DNA from: Gillisia sp. CAL575
Lineage (GTDB): Bacteria > Bacteroidota > Bacteroidia > Flavobacteriales > Flavobacteriaceae
Length of the DNA stretch: 64,000 nucleotides
NCBI RefSeq assembly: GCF_000403785.1
Contig: NZ_APHJ01000040.1
Coordinates: forward strand, 62,001 to 126,000
Reading direction: 5' to 3'
The stretch's first letter is position 1, and every line of letters starts with the position of its first letter. Made by a program: the position numbers and the translations under genes. Below are positions 48,956 through 57,130 of this stretch, one piece after another. The notes beneath the pieces were generated by a model. That model saw only the letters and a list, made by a program, of their open reading frames with translations, ran no database searches and was not told the origin of the DNA.

Positions 48956-49963
48956 TTAAGAGTCTTCGGTATTCAGCATTTCCCAAAGTTTATCCTTTAG
49001 CTCCATCAAACCTTGCTGCGCTACTGAAGAAATAAATAGGTAAGGTGCCTTAAGGCCTTTATCTAAAATCACTTTCAACTCGGCTTTCAATTCTTCATCT
49101 AACATATCACTTTTAGAAATAGCAATTAGTCGATCCTTATCCAGCATTTCAGGATTATATCTTCTAAGTTCATCCAAAAGGATCTCATATTGTTTTATAA
49201 TATCTGGTGCATCAGCAGGAACTAAAAATAACAAGGTAGAGTTACGTTCTATATGGCGTAAAAATCTATGTCCAATCCCTTTACCTTCCGCAGCACCTTC
49301 AATGATCCCAGGAATATCTGCAACCACAAAAGTTTTAAATTCTCTATATTCTACTATACCTAAATTAGGTTTTAGAGTAGTAAATTCATAATCGGCGATT
49401 TTTGGTTTCGCCGCAGTAATTACAGACAGTAGAGTAGATTTTCCTGCATTAGGAAAACCAACCAATCCAACATCTGCCAAAATTTTCAACTCTAAAGTAA
49501 CATCTACCTCTTGCCCATCTATTCCAGGCTGTGCATATCTCGGAGTTTGGTTTGTAGATGATTTAAAGTTCCAGTTACCCAGACCACCTTTACCACCTTG
49601 TGCTACAATACGTTCCTCCCCATCATCGGTGATCTCAAACAAGATCTCTTCTGTCTCTGTATCTCTCACCACGGTTCCCAACGGAACCTCAATGTATTGA
49701 TCTGCTCCATCTGCACCAGAACTTCGCTGCTTAGATCCGTGAGACCCATGCTCTGCTCTTGCGTGCCTTTTAAATTTAAGATGAAAAAGTGTCCAAAGAC
49801 TCTTATTACCTTTCAGGATAATATGACCTCCACGACCACCATCACCGCCATCTGGCCCACCTTTGGTTATATATTTTTCCCGACGTAAATGCGCAGACCC
49901 CTGCCCTCCTTTTCCGGAAGCAACGTGGATCTTAACATAATCTACAAAATTCCCCTCTGTCAT
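48956..49963 (-). CDS. obgE: Obg/CgtA GTPase (ribosome assembly)
   Basis: Obg binds the 50S subunit and links ribosome maturation to GTP and ppGpp levels. The 335 residues have the Gly-rich Obg fold (1-158, [15 protein letters not shown]) and a G domain with GFPNAGKST (169-177), DIPGIIEGA and later SKSD. The C-terminal OCT domain of some Gram-positive Obgs is absent, as usual in this phylum. It follows the hpt-adk fusion after 56 bases. Confidence 0.96.
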   Translation of the reverse strand: MTEGNFVDYVKIHVASGKGGQGSAHLRREKYITKGGPDGGDGGRGGHIILKGNKSLWTLFHLKFKRHARAEHGSHGSKQRSSGADGADQYIEVPLGTVVRDTETEEILFEITDDGEERIVAQGGKGGLGNWNFKSSTNQTPRYAQPGIDGQEVDVTLELKILADVGLVGFPNAGKSTLLSVITAAKPKIADYEFTTLKPNLGIVEYREFKTFVVADIPGIIEGAAEGKGIGHRFLRHIERNSTLLFLVPADAPDIIKQYEILLDELRRYNPEMLDKDRLIAISKSDMLDEELKAELKVILDKGLKAPYLFISSVAQQGLMELKDKLWEMLNTEDS

Positions 49964-50019
49964 TGTCTTCTATTTTTTTTGCGATCTCACAATCGGTTGT
50001 AATAATTGTTAACTGTAAT

Positions 50020-51126
50020 CTATAAAGAATCTATCACTTTGCTAATTCTCTCTGTGATTTCTGGAACTGATCCTACTCCATCCACTCCAAAATATTTATC
50101 TTCCTTAAGATAAAATTGCTTTAGAATAGCAGTTTCCTCATAATAGATATGAATTCTATTTCTTATAATAGCTTCATCTGCATCATCTTTTCGTCCAGAT
50201 GTTTTTCCTCTTTCTAATAGACGTTCTACTAGGACCTCATCATCTACTTCTAAAGCAATCATTGCAGAAACTTCGGTAATCTTTTCTTTCATTAACTCTG
50301 CAAGAGCTTCTGCTTGAGCAACAGTTCTTGGAAAACCATCAAAAATAAATCCGTTGGCATCTGGATTTGTATCTACTTCTGCGCCCAACATTTTAATAGT
50401 AACATCATCTGGAACTAATTGCCCTTTATCCATAAAGGACTTAGCGTGCAATCCAAGCTCAGTTGCATTCTTAATATTATATCTAAACACATCTCCAGTA
50501 GAGATATGTACCAGTTTATATTTTTCCTTTAAAAAGTTCGCTTGGGTTCCTTTTCCTGCACCCGGAGGGCCAAATAACACCAAATTTGTCATGTTCTCTT
50601 CTTTAAGTTTATAGACTTCAGTTAGATTCCGGCCTAGACCATTATAATCTAATCCATATCCCACAATAAAATCGTTGGGGATTTCTAATCCTATATAATT
50701 TATTTTGAAATTTTTCTGATATGCTTTCGGCTTAAAGAACAAAGATGCAATGCGAACATCAGCAACATTTTCCTTTTCCATTATTTTATAAATGGCAGCT
50801 AATGTGATTCCTGTATCTACGATATCCTCAATTATTATTACCTGTCTATTTTTTAAAGATATATTCAAACCTACTAGGGTTTCTACATTCCCCGTAGTTT
50901 CTGTACCCTTATAAGACTCTAACTTTACAAATGCAACCTCACAATCTCCTTCAAAACGCTTTATGATTTCTGAAGCAACCATGAAAGCACCATTTAAAAC
51001 AGCCAAAAATACAGGCGTTTTCCCTTTATAATCTTGGTTGATGTTTAGTGCCATTGCATCTATAGCAGCGGTGATTTTTCCTTCAGAAATAAAAGGCTCG
51101 AACTTAAGATCGTGTAATTGGATCAC
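50020..51126 (-). CDS. Hypoxanthine phosphoribosyltransferase-adenylate kinase fusion
   Basis: One open frame encodes two purine enzymes. Residues 1-175 form an Hpt domain (start MIQLHDLKFEPFISEG, PRPP site IIIEDIVDTGIT at 97-108) that makes IMP or GMP from bases. Residues 179-368 form adenylate kinase (LVLFGPPGAGKGTQ at the P-loop, DGFPRTVAQAEAL), without the zinc-binding LID insert. The GTG at 51126 is chosen because MIQLHD is typical of Hpt N-termini and the promoter -7 box at 51147-51154 lies upstream. An ATG exactly at the Adk start (50592) could also allow separate Adk. No other adk is in the window. Confidence 0.9.
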   Translation of the reverse strand: MIQLHDLKFEPFISEGKITAAIDAMALNINQDYKGKTPVFLAVLNGAFMVASEIIKRFEGDCEVAFVKLESYKGTETTGNVETLVGLNISLKNRQVIIIEDIVDTGITLAAIYKIMEKENVADVRIASLFFKPKAYQKNFKINYIGLEIPNDFIVGYGLDYNGLGRNLTEVYKLKEENMTNLVLFGPPGAGKGTQANFLKEKYKLVHISTGDVFRYNIKNATELGLHAKSFMDKGQLVPDDVTIKMLGAEVDTNPDANGFIFDGFPRTVAQAEALAELMKEKITEVSAMIALEVDDEVLVERLLERGKTSGRKDDADEAIIRNRIHIYYEETAILKQFYLKEDKYFGVDGVGSVPEITERISKVIDSL

Positions 51127-51146
51127 TATTATAAATTTTAAAGCAG

Positions 51147-51154
51147 CAAAGATA
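51147..51154 (-). promoter_or_regulatory. -7 promoter element of hpt-adk
   Basis: On the minus strand the bases read TATCTTTG, a full -7 match, 20 bases before the GTG start. No clear -33 TTTG is seen. It is divergent from the purK promoter. Confidence 0.45.
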
Positions 51155-51207
51155 GGGATTCTTATCATCCTAACCCCTTAATAAATAAATGCATTTGTGT
51201 TACAATC

Positions 51208-51240
51208 TTTGGACTATTCCATCTTAAAAAATTATTTTTG
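51208..51240 (+). promoter_or_regulatory. Promoter of purK
   Basis: TTTG (51208-51211), 21 bases, then TATTTTTG (51233-51240) match both promoter elements. Transcription would begin near 51246, 14 bases before the ATG at 51260, which rules out the longer in-frame reading from 51197. Confidence 0.7.
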
Positions 51241-51259
51241 CGTAAACATCGGAATCGCT

Positions 51260-52420
51260 ATGAATAATTATTTTTCTTCAGAATTTAAGTTAGGTATTTT
51301 AGGTGGTGGACAACTCGGTAAAATGCTTCTGTATGAAACCAGAAAACTTGATATCCAAACCATTGTGATGGATCCAAGCGATGAGGCTCCCTGTAAAATA
51401 TCAGCAAATACTTTTATCCAAGGAGACTTAATGGATTATGATGCTGTTCTTGATTTTGGCAGAAAAGCAGACCTTGTAACCTTCGAAATAGAATCTGTTA
51501 ATATTGAAGCTTTAAAACAACTAGAAAAGGAAGGCATTAAAGTATTTCCTTCTTCCAATACTTTAGAGAAGATAGGTGACAAAGTTATTCAGAAGCAATT
51601 TTACCTAGATAATGATATTGCAACTGCTGCTTTTTCCGCCTTTAATTCTAAACTAGAATTACTAAAAGCTTTTAATGAAAACCAAGTTTCATTGCCATTT
51701 GTATGGAAAAGCGCTACCGGTGGTTATGATGGAAGAGGTGTAATGATTGTGAAATCTCAAGAAGATTTGGATCAAATCCCAGAAGGAAAATGTTTAGCGG
51801 AAAAATTGATCCCGTTTAAAAACGAATTAGCAGTTATTGTAGCTCGAAACCCTTCTGGCGAAGTAATCTCCTACCCTGTGGTAGAAATGGAATTTCACCC
51901 AGTTGCCAATCAAGTGGAATATGTGATATGCCCAGCGAGAATAGAAGCATCTATTTCAGCAAAAGCCAGACAGTTAGCAGAAAAGGTGTCTGATGCATTT
52001 AGACATGTTGGATTGTTAGCTGTTGAAATGTTTTTAACTCAAGATGATGAATTGGTTGTAAATGAAGTAGCACCCAGACCGCATAATAGCGGCCATTATA
52101 GTATTGAAGCTAGTTATACAAACCAGTTCGAGCAACATTTAAGAGCGATTTTGGATCTACCTTTAGGAAATACTGAGAGCAAAGTTGCTGGAATAATGGT
52201 AAATTTATCTGGGGAAGAAAATTATACAGGCCCTCCTATTTATAAAAATATGGAGCAAATACTGAAAATACCAGGTGTAACTCCTCATATATATGGTAAA
52301 AAAGAAACTCGCCCATTTAGAAAAATGGGTCATGTTACCATAGTAAATAAAGACATTAAGGAAGCAAGAACTATTGCTGAAGAGGTTAAAAAGACTCTAA
52401 AGGTAATTAGCAAAAACTAA
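51260..52420 (+). CDS. purK: N5-carboxyaminoimidazole ribonucleotide synthase
   Basis: PurK uses ATP and bicarbonate to carboxylate AIR in purine synthesis; PurE then rearranges the product. The 386 residues form an ATP-grasp protein: N-domain FKLGILGGGQLGKMLLYETR, ATP loop FVWKSATGGYDGRGV near 150 and the metal-binding EVAPRPHNSGHYSIEA near 265. The start follows the promoter at 51208-51240. purE follows on the same strand after 130 bases. Confidence 0.95.
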   Translation: MNNYFSSEFKLGILGGGQLGKMLLYETRKLDIQTIVMDPSDEAPCKISANTFIQGDLMDYDAVLDFGRKADLVTFEIESVNIEALKQLEKEGIKVFPSSNTLEKIGDKVIQKQFYLDNDIATAAFSAFNSKLELLKAFNENQVSLPFVWKSATGGYDGRGVMIVKSQEDLDQIPEGKCLAEKLIPFKNELAVIVARNPSGEVISYPVVEMEFHPVANQVEYVICPARIEASISAKARQLAEKVSDAFRHVGLLAVEMFLTQDDELVVNEVAPRPHNSGHYSIEASYTNQFEQHLRAILDLPLGNTESKVAGIMVNLSGEENYTGPPIYKNMEQILKIPGVTPHIYGKKETRPFRKMGHVTIVNKDIKEARTIAEEVKKTLKVISKN

Positions 52421-52522
52421 CTATATAATTAGATTGATATAAATCAAAAACCTCCGGGCAAGTCTAAGAGAAATGAACTGGTAAATATTTTAAAAATTCT
52501 AGGCAAACCTCTAGAAATCAAA

Positions 52523-52535
52523 CCCTCAATGAGGG
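52523..52535 (+). repeat. Small inverted repeat upstream of purE
   Basis: CCCTCA-A-TGAGGG is a perfect 6-base inverted repeat 15 bases before the purE ATG. No T run follows. It could modulate purE translation or be chance. Confidence 0.25.
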
Positions 52536-52550
52536 ATTAAAACATAACTA

Positions 52551-53033
52551 ATGAGTAAAGTAGCGGTAATAATGGGTAGTACGAGTGACATGCCTGTAAT
52601 GCAAGAAGCAATAGATATTTTGAAAGGTTTCGATATTGAGGTTGAAGTAGATATTGTTTCAGCACATCGCACCCCAGAGAAATTATTTGAATTCAGCAAA
52701 TCTGCACATACTCGTGGGATAAAAGTAATTATAGCAGGGGCAGGCGGAGCAGCACATTTACCAGGAATGGTAGCATCATTATCCCCGCTTCCAGTTATTG
52801 GTGTTCCAGTAAAATCGAGTAACTCTATAGATGGTTGGGATTCTGTTCTATCTATCCTACAAATGCCAGGAGGAGTTCCAGTAGCTACGGTCGCATTAAA
52901 TGGTGCAAAAAACGCAGGAATTCTTGCAGCTCAAATATTAGGAAGTTCAGATAAATGCATGCTGGACAAGATATTAGTCTACAAAGAAGGTTTGAAACAA
53001 AAAGTGATTGAAGGAGCTAAAACTATTAGATAG
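52551..53033 (+). CDS. purE: N5-carboxyaminoimidazole ribonucleotide mutase
   Basis: PurE converts N5-CAIR to CAIR in purine biosynthesis. The 160 residues contain MGSTSDMPVMQEA at the phosphate-binding site, SAHRTPEKLFEF, and AGAGGAAHLPGMVASLSPLP. This is the short class I form that works with PurK. A terminator follows at once. Confidence 0.96.
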   Translation: MSKVAVIMGSTSDMPVMQEAIDILKGFDIEVEVDIVSAHRTPEKLFEFSKSAHTRGIKVIIAGAGGAAHLPGMVASLSPLPVIGVPVKSSNSIDGWDSVLSILQMPGGVPVATVALNGAKNAGILAAQILGSSDKCMLDKILVYKEGLKQKVIEGAKTIR

Positions 53034-53035
53034 CA

Positions 53036-53062
53036 AAAAAGCCACAATAAATGTGGCTTTTT
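53036..53062 (+). terminator. Terminator after purE
   Basis: AAAAAGCCACA-ATAAA-TGTGGCTTTTT forms an 11-base stem with a U tail, starting 2 bases after the purE stop. The following 53063-53262 shows no gene. Confidence 0.9.
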
Positions 53063-53262
53063 CTGTAGTACTTCTTCGTTAAAATTATCATTTATTAACC
53101 ATTCTAAATATATTATTCCAAACTATTAAGACTACTTACTATAAAAACTTAAAACATAATTTCAAGCTTGTAAGATACATGTTTTTTTGAAATATCACCA
53201 AATACGTTAGAAATTAATCGTAATGGTATAAACGATAACTATTTATAAAAAGATTTTATATA

Positions 53263-55296
53263 ATGAACACTTATAATCCACTCCTTCAAGATTTCCATTT
53301 CGCACCATTTTCTAAGATAAAAACCGAGCATTTTAAGCCGGCGATCCTAGAAGCTATAGATTTAGCAAAGAATGAAATTAAAGAAATCTCCGACTCAACT
53401 GCTGCTCCAACTTTCAAGAATACTATTGAGACCTTGGAATTCTCAGGCAAAAAATTAGATAGAATTACCAGCATCTTTTTCAATCTAAATTCCGCAGAAA
53501 CTAATGAGAAGATCCAAAAGATCGCTCAGGAAGTTTCACCTCTTCTTACAGAATTCAAAAATGATATCATTTTAAATGAAGATCTTTTTGAAAGAGTAAA
53601 AGTGGTTTTCAATAAAAAGGAAAGCTTAGGATTAAATGGTGAGCAAATGATGTTGCTGGATAAAAAATATAAAGCATTCTCCAGAAACGGAGCAAATCTG
53701 AATTTGGAAGACAAAACTAAATTGAGAGAAATTGATAAGAAGTTATCTTCTCTCAGTCTTAAATTTGGAGAAAATGTGTTAGCCGAAGCGAATAAATTCG
53801 AGCTTCATATAACCAATGAGTCTGATCTTGATGGACTCCCGGATCATGTTAAAGAAGCCGCCAGTGAAGTAGCAAATTCAAAAAATAAGGAAGGCTGGAT
53901 CTTCACTTTAGAATATCCTAGCTACATCCCATTTATGAAATATGCCAAGAATAGAGAACTTCGAAAAACAATGGCTCTTGCTTTTGGTGCAAAAGGATTT
54001 CAAAATGATGAGTTGGATAACCAAGAAAATGTCCTTCAAATTGTAAAATTAAGATTTGATCGCGCAAAATTATTAGGTTATAAATCTCATGCGGACTTTG
54101 TTTTAGAAGAAAGAATGGCGAAAAATCCAAAAACCGTTACTACTTTTCTACAGGACCTTCTTGAAAAAGCTAAGCCAGCCGCGAAAGAAGAATTTACCAA
54201 ACTGGAAAGTTTTGCTAAAGATCTGGAAGGAATAGATCTGCTTCAAAAATGGGATGCTGCGTATTTTCAAGAGAAATTAAAACAGAAATTATTTAACCTA
54301 GACGACGAAATATTAAAGCCCTATTTTCAACTTAATAATGTAGTAGATGGGGTTCTTATAGTCGCTAAAAAACTCTACAATTTAACTTTTACTGAAGTAA
54401 AAGATATAGATGTATATCATGAAGATGTAAAGACCTACCAAGTTACCGATAACGAAGGAAAAGAGGTTGCATTATTCTATGCCGACTTCCATCCAAGAGC
54501 CGGGAAAAGAGATGGTGCTTGGATGACCGTTTATAAATCACAAGAAATATTAGATGGCAAAAATACCAGACCTCATATTTCTATAGTTTGCAACTTTACC
54601 AAACCAACCAAAAAAACACCTTCTTTACTCACCTTTAATGAAGTGACCACGCTGTTCCATGAATTTGGGCATGCATTACATGGAATGTTAGCCAATACAA
54701 CATACCCTAGTCTTTCTGGAACAAGTGTTTATTGGGATTTTGTAGAACTTCCTAGCCAAGTGCTGGAGAATTGGTGCTACGAGCCGGAAGCGCTTCAGCT
54801 TTTTGCCAAACATTATGAAACTGGCGAAATTATTCCGCAGGAATTAATAGATAAGATCAAAAAAGCTTCCAACTTTCACGAAGGGATGGCTACTTTACGT
54901 CAAATAAGCTTCGGGATGTTAGACATGGGATATCATGCAGTGGATCCTTCAAAAATCAATAGCATAAAGGAATTTGAAAATGAAGCCTTTGAACCTACAA
55001 AGCTTTATCCAGATGTGAAAGAAAACTGTATGAGCACTTCATTCTCTCATATTTTTCAAGGGGGATATTCTTCTGGTTATTATTCCTATAAATGGGCAGA
55101 AGTATTGGATGCAGATGCCTTTGAGTATTTTAAAGAAAAAGGAATCTTTAATCCAGAAGTAGCCAAAAAATTTCAAGAAACAGTTCTTTCTTTAGGAGGA
55201 ACAGAAGAACCTATGACCTTGTACAAGCGTTTTAGAGGAAAAGAACCTCAACCAGATGCTTTGCTTAAAAGGGCCGGATTATTAGAAAAACAATAA
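53263..55296 (+). CDS. M3-family zinc metallopeptidase (peptidyl-dipeptidase or oligopeptidase)
   Basis: The 677 residues match the M3A peptidases (Dcp, oligopeptidase A). The zinc motif HEFGH is at 466-470 in TTLFHEFGHALHGM, and the expected downstream glutamate and substrate segment VYWDFVELPSQVLENWCYEP follow. There is no signal peptide, so it acts in the cytoplasm on short peptides. The family does not fix whether it releases dipeptides or cuts internally. Confidence 0.92.
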   Translation: MNTYNPLLQDFHFAPFSKIKTEHFKPAILEAIDLAKNEIKEISDSTAAPTFKNTIETLEFSGKKLDRITSIFFNLNSAETNEKIQKIAQEVSPLLTEFKNDIILNEDLFERVKVVFNKKESLGLNGEQMMLLDKKYKAFSRNGANLNLEDKTKLREIDKKLSSLSLKFGENVLAEANKFELHITNESDLDGLPDHVKEAASEVANSKNKEGWIFTLEYPSYIPFMKYAKNRELRKTMALAFGAKGFQNDELDNQENVLQIVKLRFDRAKLLGYKSHADFVLEERMAKNPKTVTTFLQDLLEKAKPAAKEEFTKLESFAKDLEGIDLLQKWDAAYFQEKLKQKLFNLDDEILKPYFQLNNVVDGVLIVAKKLYNLTFTEVKDIDVYHEDVKTYQVTDNEGKEVALFYADFHPRAGKRDGAWMTVYKSQEILDGKNTRPHISIVCNFTKPTKKTPSLLTFNEVTTLFHEFGHALHGMLANTTYPSLSGTSVYWDFVELPSQVLENWCYEPEALQLFAKHYETGEIIPQELIDKIKKASNFHEGMATLRQISFGMLDMGYHAVDPSKINSIKEFENEAFEPTKLYPDVKENCMSTSFSHIFQGGYSSGYYSYKWAEVLDADAFEYFKEKGIFNPEVAKKFQETVLSLGGTEEPMTLYKRFRGKEPQPDALLKRAGLLEKQ

Positions 55297-55358
55297 AATT
55301 CTATTTTAACTTAGATATATCTTATCTTTCAATTAATATTTTGGTTTCAAACTATTTT

Positions 55359-55366
55359 TAATTTTG
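55359..55366 (+). promoter_or_regulatory. Probable -7 element of the sigma factor gene
   Basis: TAATTTTG is a full -7 match, 21 bases before the ATG. A TTTG lies only about 15 bases upstream, a short spacer. The sigma factor might instead use its own promoter type, which cannot be recognised here. Confidence 0.3.
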
Positions 55367-55387
55367 AAGAATTAACCCTATTTACCT

Positions 55388-55939
55388 ATGTCCATAAATA
55401 AAATAGATCCAAATAAATGGGTAGATAAATACTCCGATTATCTCTTCAATTTTACGATTGTTAGGGTGAATGATCGGGAGGTAGCTCATGATCTTATTTC
55501 TGAAACATTTTTGGCAGGTTTAAAATCTATGAAAAACTTTAAAGGAGAGGCTACTGAACGTACTTGGCTAATCTCCATTTTAAAGAGAAAGATCATAGAT
55601 CACTACAGAAAAACCAATTCTAGAAAAGGTAAGGCTGAAATAAAAATTCAATACAACGATGATTCTAATGAAGGGGACTGGTTGGAAGAAAATGCCCCTG
55701 ATAGATTTGACAAGACAGCTGAAGATGTTATGGAGAATGAAGAGTTGGGAATAGCCATCTTAGAATGCATGGAGCATTTAACCGAAAAACAGGCTAAGAT
55801 TTTTAAAATGAAAACTATAGATGGTTTTGAGACTGAAGCTATTTGTAATGAGTTTGATATTACCCCGTCTAATCTCTGGGTTATAATTCACAGAGCTCGA
55901 ACAACCTTAGCTCAATGTTTAGAAAAAAACTGGTTTTAA
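55388..55939 (+). CDS. ECF-type RNA polymerase sigma factor
   Basis: The 183 residues contain sigma region 2 (about 14-75: YLFNFTIVRVNDREVAHDLI, ERTWLISILKRKIIDHYRK) and region 4 (about 120-180: LTEKQAKIFKMKTIDGFETE, ITPSNLWVIIHRARTTLAQC), without region 3, as in ECF sigma factors. It directs polymerase to a small set of stress or envelope promoters in other systems; the targets here are unknown. A small zinc-motif protein follows after one base and is probably its regulator. Confidence 0.93.
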   Translation: MSINKIDPNKWVDKYSDYLFNFTIVRVNDREVAHDLISETFLAGLKSMKNFKGEATERTWLISILKRKIIDHYRKTNSRKGKAEIKIQYNDDSNEGDWLEENAPDRFDKTAEDVMENEELGIAILECMEHLTEKQAKIFKMKTIDGFETEAICNEFDITPSNLWVIIHRARTTLAQCLEKNWF

Positions 55940-55940
55940 T

Positions 55941-56198
55941 ATGAATAACAAAAAAACACTTTTTATAGATTGCTCAGAAGCGGCTTACTGTTGTGACAAA
56001 AAGCAATACAATGAAGCTTCTCTTCCGGAGAAATTAAAAATGTTGTTGCATCTTGTCTTTTGCAAAAGATGTAGAAAATACTCTTCACACAATAACCGTC
56101 TTACAGAGCTAATGGAGAAATCTAATATTAAAACCTGTACAGAAGATGAGAAAAAAGTATGGAAAGAGGGAATTAAAAAGGAACTTACAGATAAATAA
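55941..56198 (+). CDS. Small zinc-motif protein, probable anti-sigma factor
   Basis: The 85-residue product starts one base after the sigma factor stop. It contains H37-x3-C41-x2-C44 (HLVFCKRC), the core of the ZAS zinc-binding anti-sigma motif, with further cysteines at 11, 17 and 18 (DCSEAAYCC) that could supply the fourth ligand. No membrane helix follows, so it would be a soluble cytoplasmic regulator. Its last 14 bases overlap the convergent UbiA-like gene. Confidence 0.7.
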   Translation: MNNKKTLFIDCSEAAYCCDKKQYNEASLPEKLKMLLHLVFCKRCRKYSSHNNRLTELMEKSNIKTCTEDEKKVWKEGIKKELTDK

Positions 56199-57009
56199 AT
56201 TGCATTGCTAAAAGTAGTAAACACCACAAAATAGGTATTCCCTCTACCCAAAGTGAAGAATAATATTTGGTTTGTCTTATTCTGGATTTAATTATTAGTA
56301 TACTCAACAAAACACTAATCAGGATTAACGAAATCAAACTTCTAATTGTAGACTCAACTTTTACAAACTCCAAAAGAATAATAGCTAATATTATTAAGAC
56401 TCCAATAATTTTAGCCTTTCGAACTCCAAACACCTGAGCCACAGTTTTTAGATTTGCCATATCAAATTTGAGATCTCTAATTTCAAAAGGAAGCGTTAGC
56501 GCAAAAACGAAAAGAAACCTTTGAATGAATTCGAGAAGCACATCCCATTGCATCAATTCAGTTTTACCAATTAGCGGCAATAACACGGTAACTCCACTCC
56601 ACACAAAGGCAATTACATAGATCTTTACGCCGGCTAATGCTCTTAAATTTCTTCCTCCTCCAAAAAAAGGTAGAATATAAAGTAAGGTTACTAATCCCAT
56701 TAATGCAGAAAATATAATCACATTCCAAGACAATTGAAACAAAACATACAATAATGCAAGAAATATTAAGAATGAAAAAACTTGAATAAGCCTAAGGTTT
56801 TTTGTCAAACTCAAATGATGTAATCCGGCAATTCCAACATACTTTACAATATTGTAACCAGTAATGGCGCCAAGAAAAACAAATAAACACAAATTGAAAT
56901 CTATAGAAATCTCAAAATTAAGCATAGTTATAATAGCCAGACTCACTACCGTCAAAGCTACATGAATACTACTACTAACATAAAAATTAAGTATAGATCT
57001 CAAGTACAT
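56185..57009 (-). CDS. UbiA-like polytopic membrane protein
   Basis: The 274 residues have about eight membrane helices and resemble UbiA prenyltransferases in spacing. The second aspartate region is recognisable as FEIRDLKFDMANLKTVAQVF (near residue 180), but the first NDxxD motif is replaced by TGYNIVKYVG near residue 50. It may therefore be a diverged or inactive member. The gene converges on the anti-sigma gene and is divergent from gcvP. Confidence 0.65.
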   Translation of the reverse strand: MYLRSILNFYVSSSIHVALTVVSLAIITMLNFEISIDFNLCLFVFLGAITGYNIVKYVGIAGLHHLSLTKNLRLIQVFSFLIFLALLYVLFQLSWNVIIFSALMGLVTLLYILPFFGGGRNLRALAGVKIYVIAFVWSGVTVLLPLIGKTELMQWDVLLEFIQRFLFVFALTLPFEIRDLKFDMANLKTVAQVFGVRKAKIIGVLIILAIILLEFVKVESTIRSLISLILISVLLSILIIKSRIRQTKYYSSLWVEGIPILWCLLLLAMQFIYL

Positions 57010-57130
57010 TTATTAACTGCTTTTCCCATCAAAAATAGGCTATAAAATCTTAACAAGTCTAAGTAGGTAATTTGTAAAAATTTACGTTTAAAATATGTAA
57101 TTTCGCAGCACAAAACACAACTAAATTTTG

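Noticed and set aside
51127-51168. ATG-started longer form of the hpt-adk fusion
   Set aside because: The -7 box TATCTTTG lies inside it and Hpt homologues begin at MIQLHD, which corresponds to the GTG at 51126.
51197-51259. Longer N-terminus for purK
   Set aside because: The promoter elements at 51208-51240 fall inside it; the ATG at 51260 gives the usual N-terminus.
57010-57130. Possible glycine riboswitch before gcvP
   Set aside because: The gap is only about 120 bases, shared with a divergent gene, and shows no tandem aptamer-like helices.
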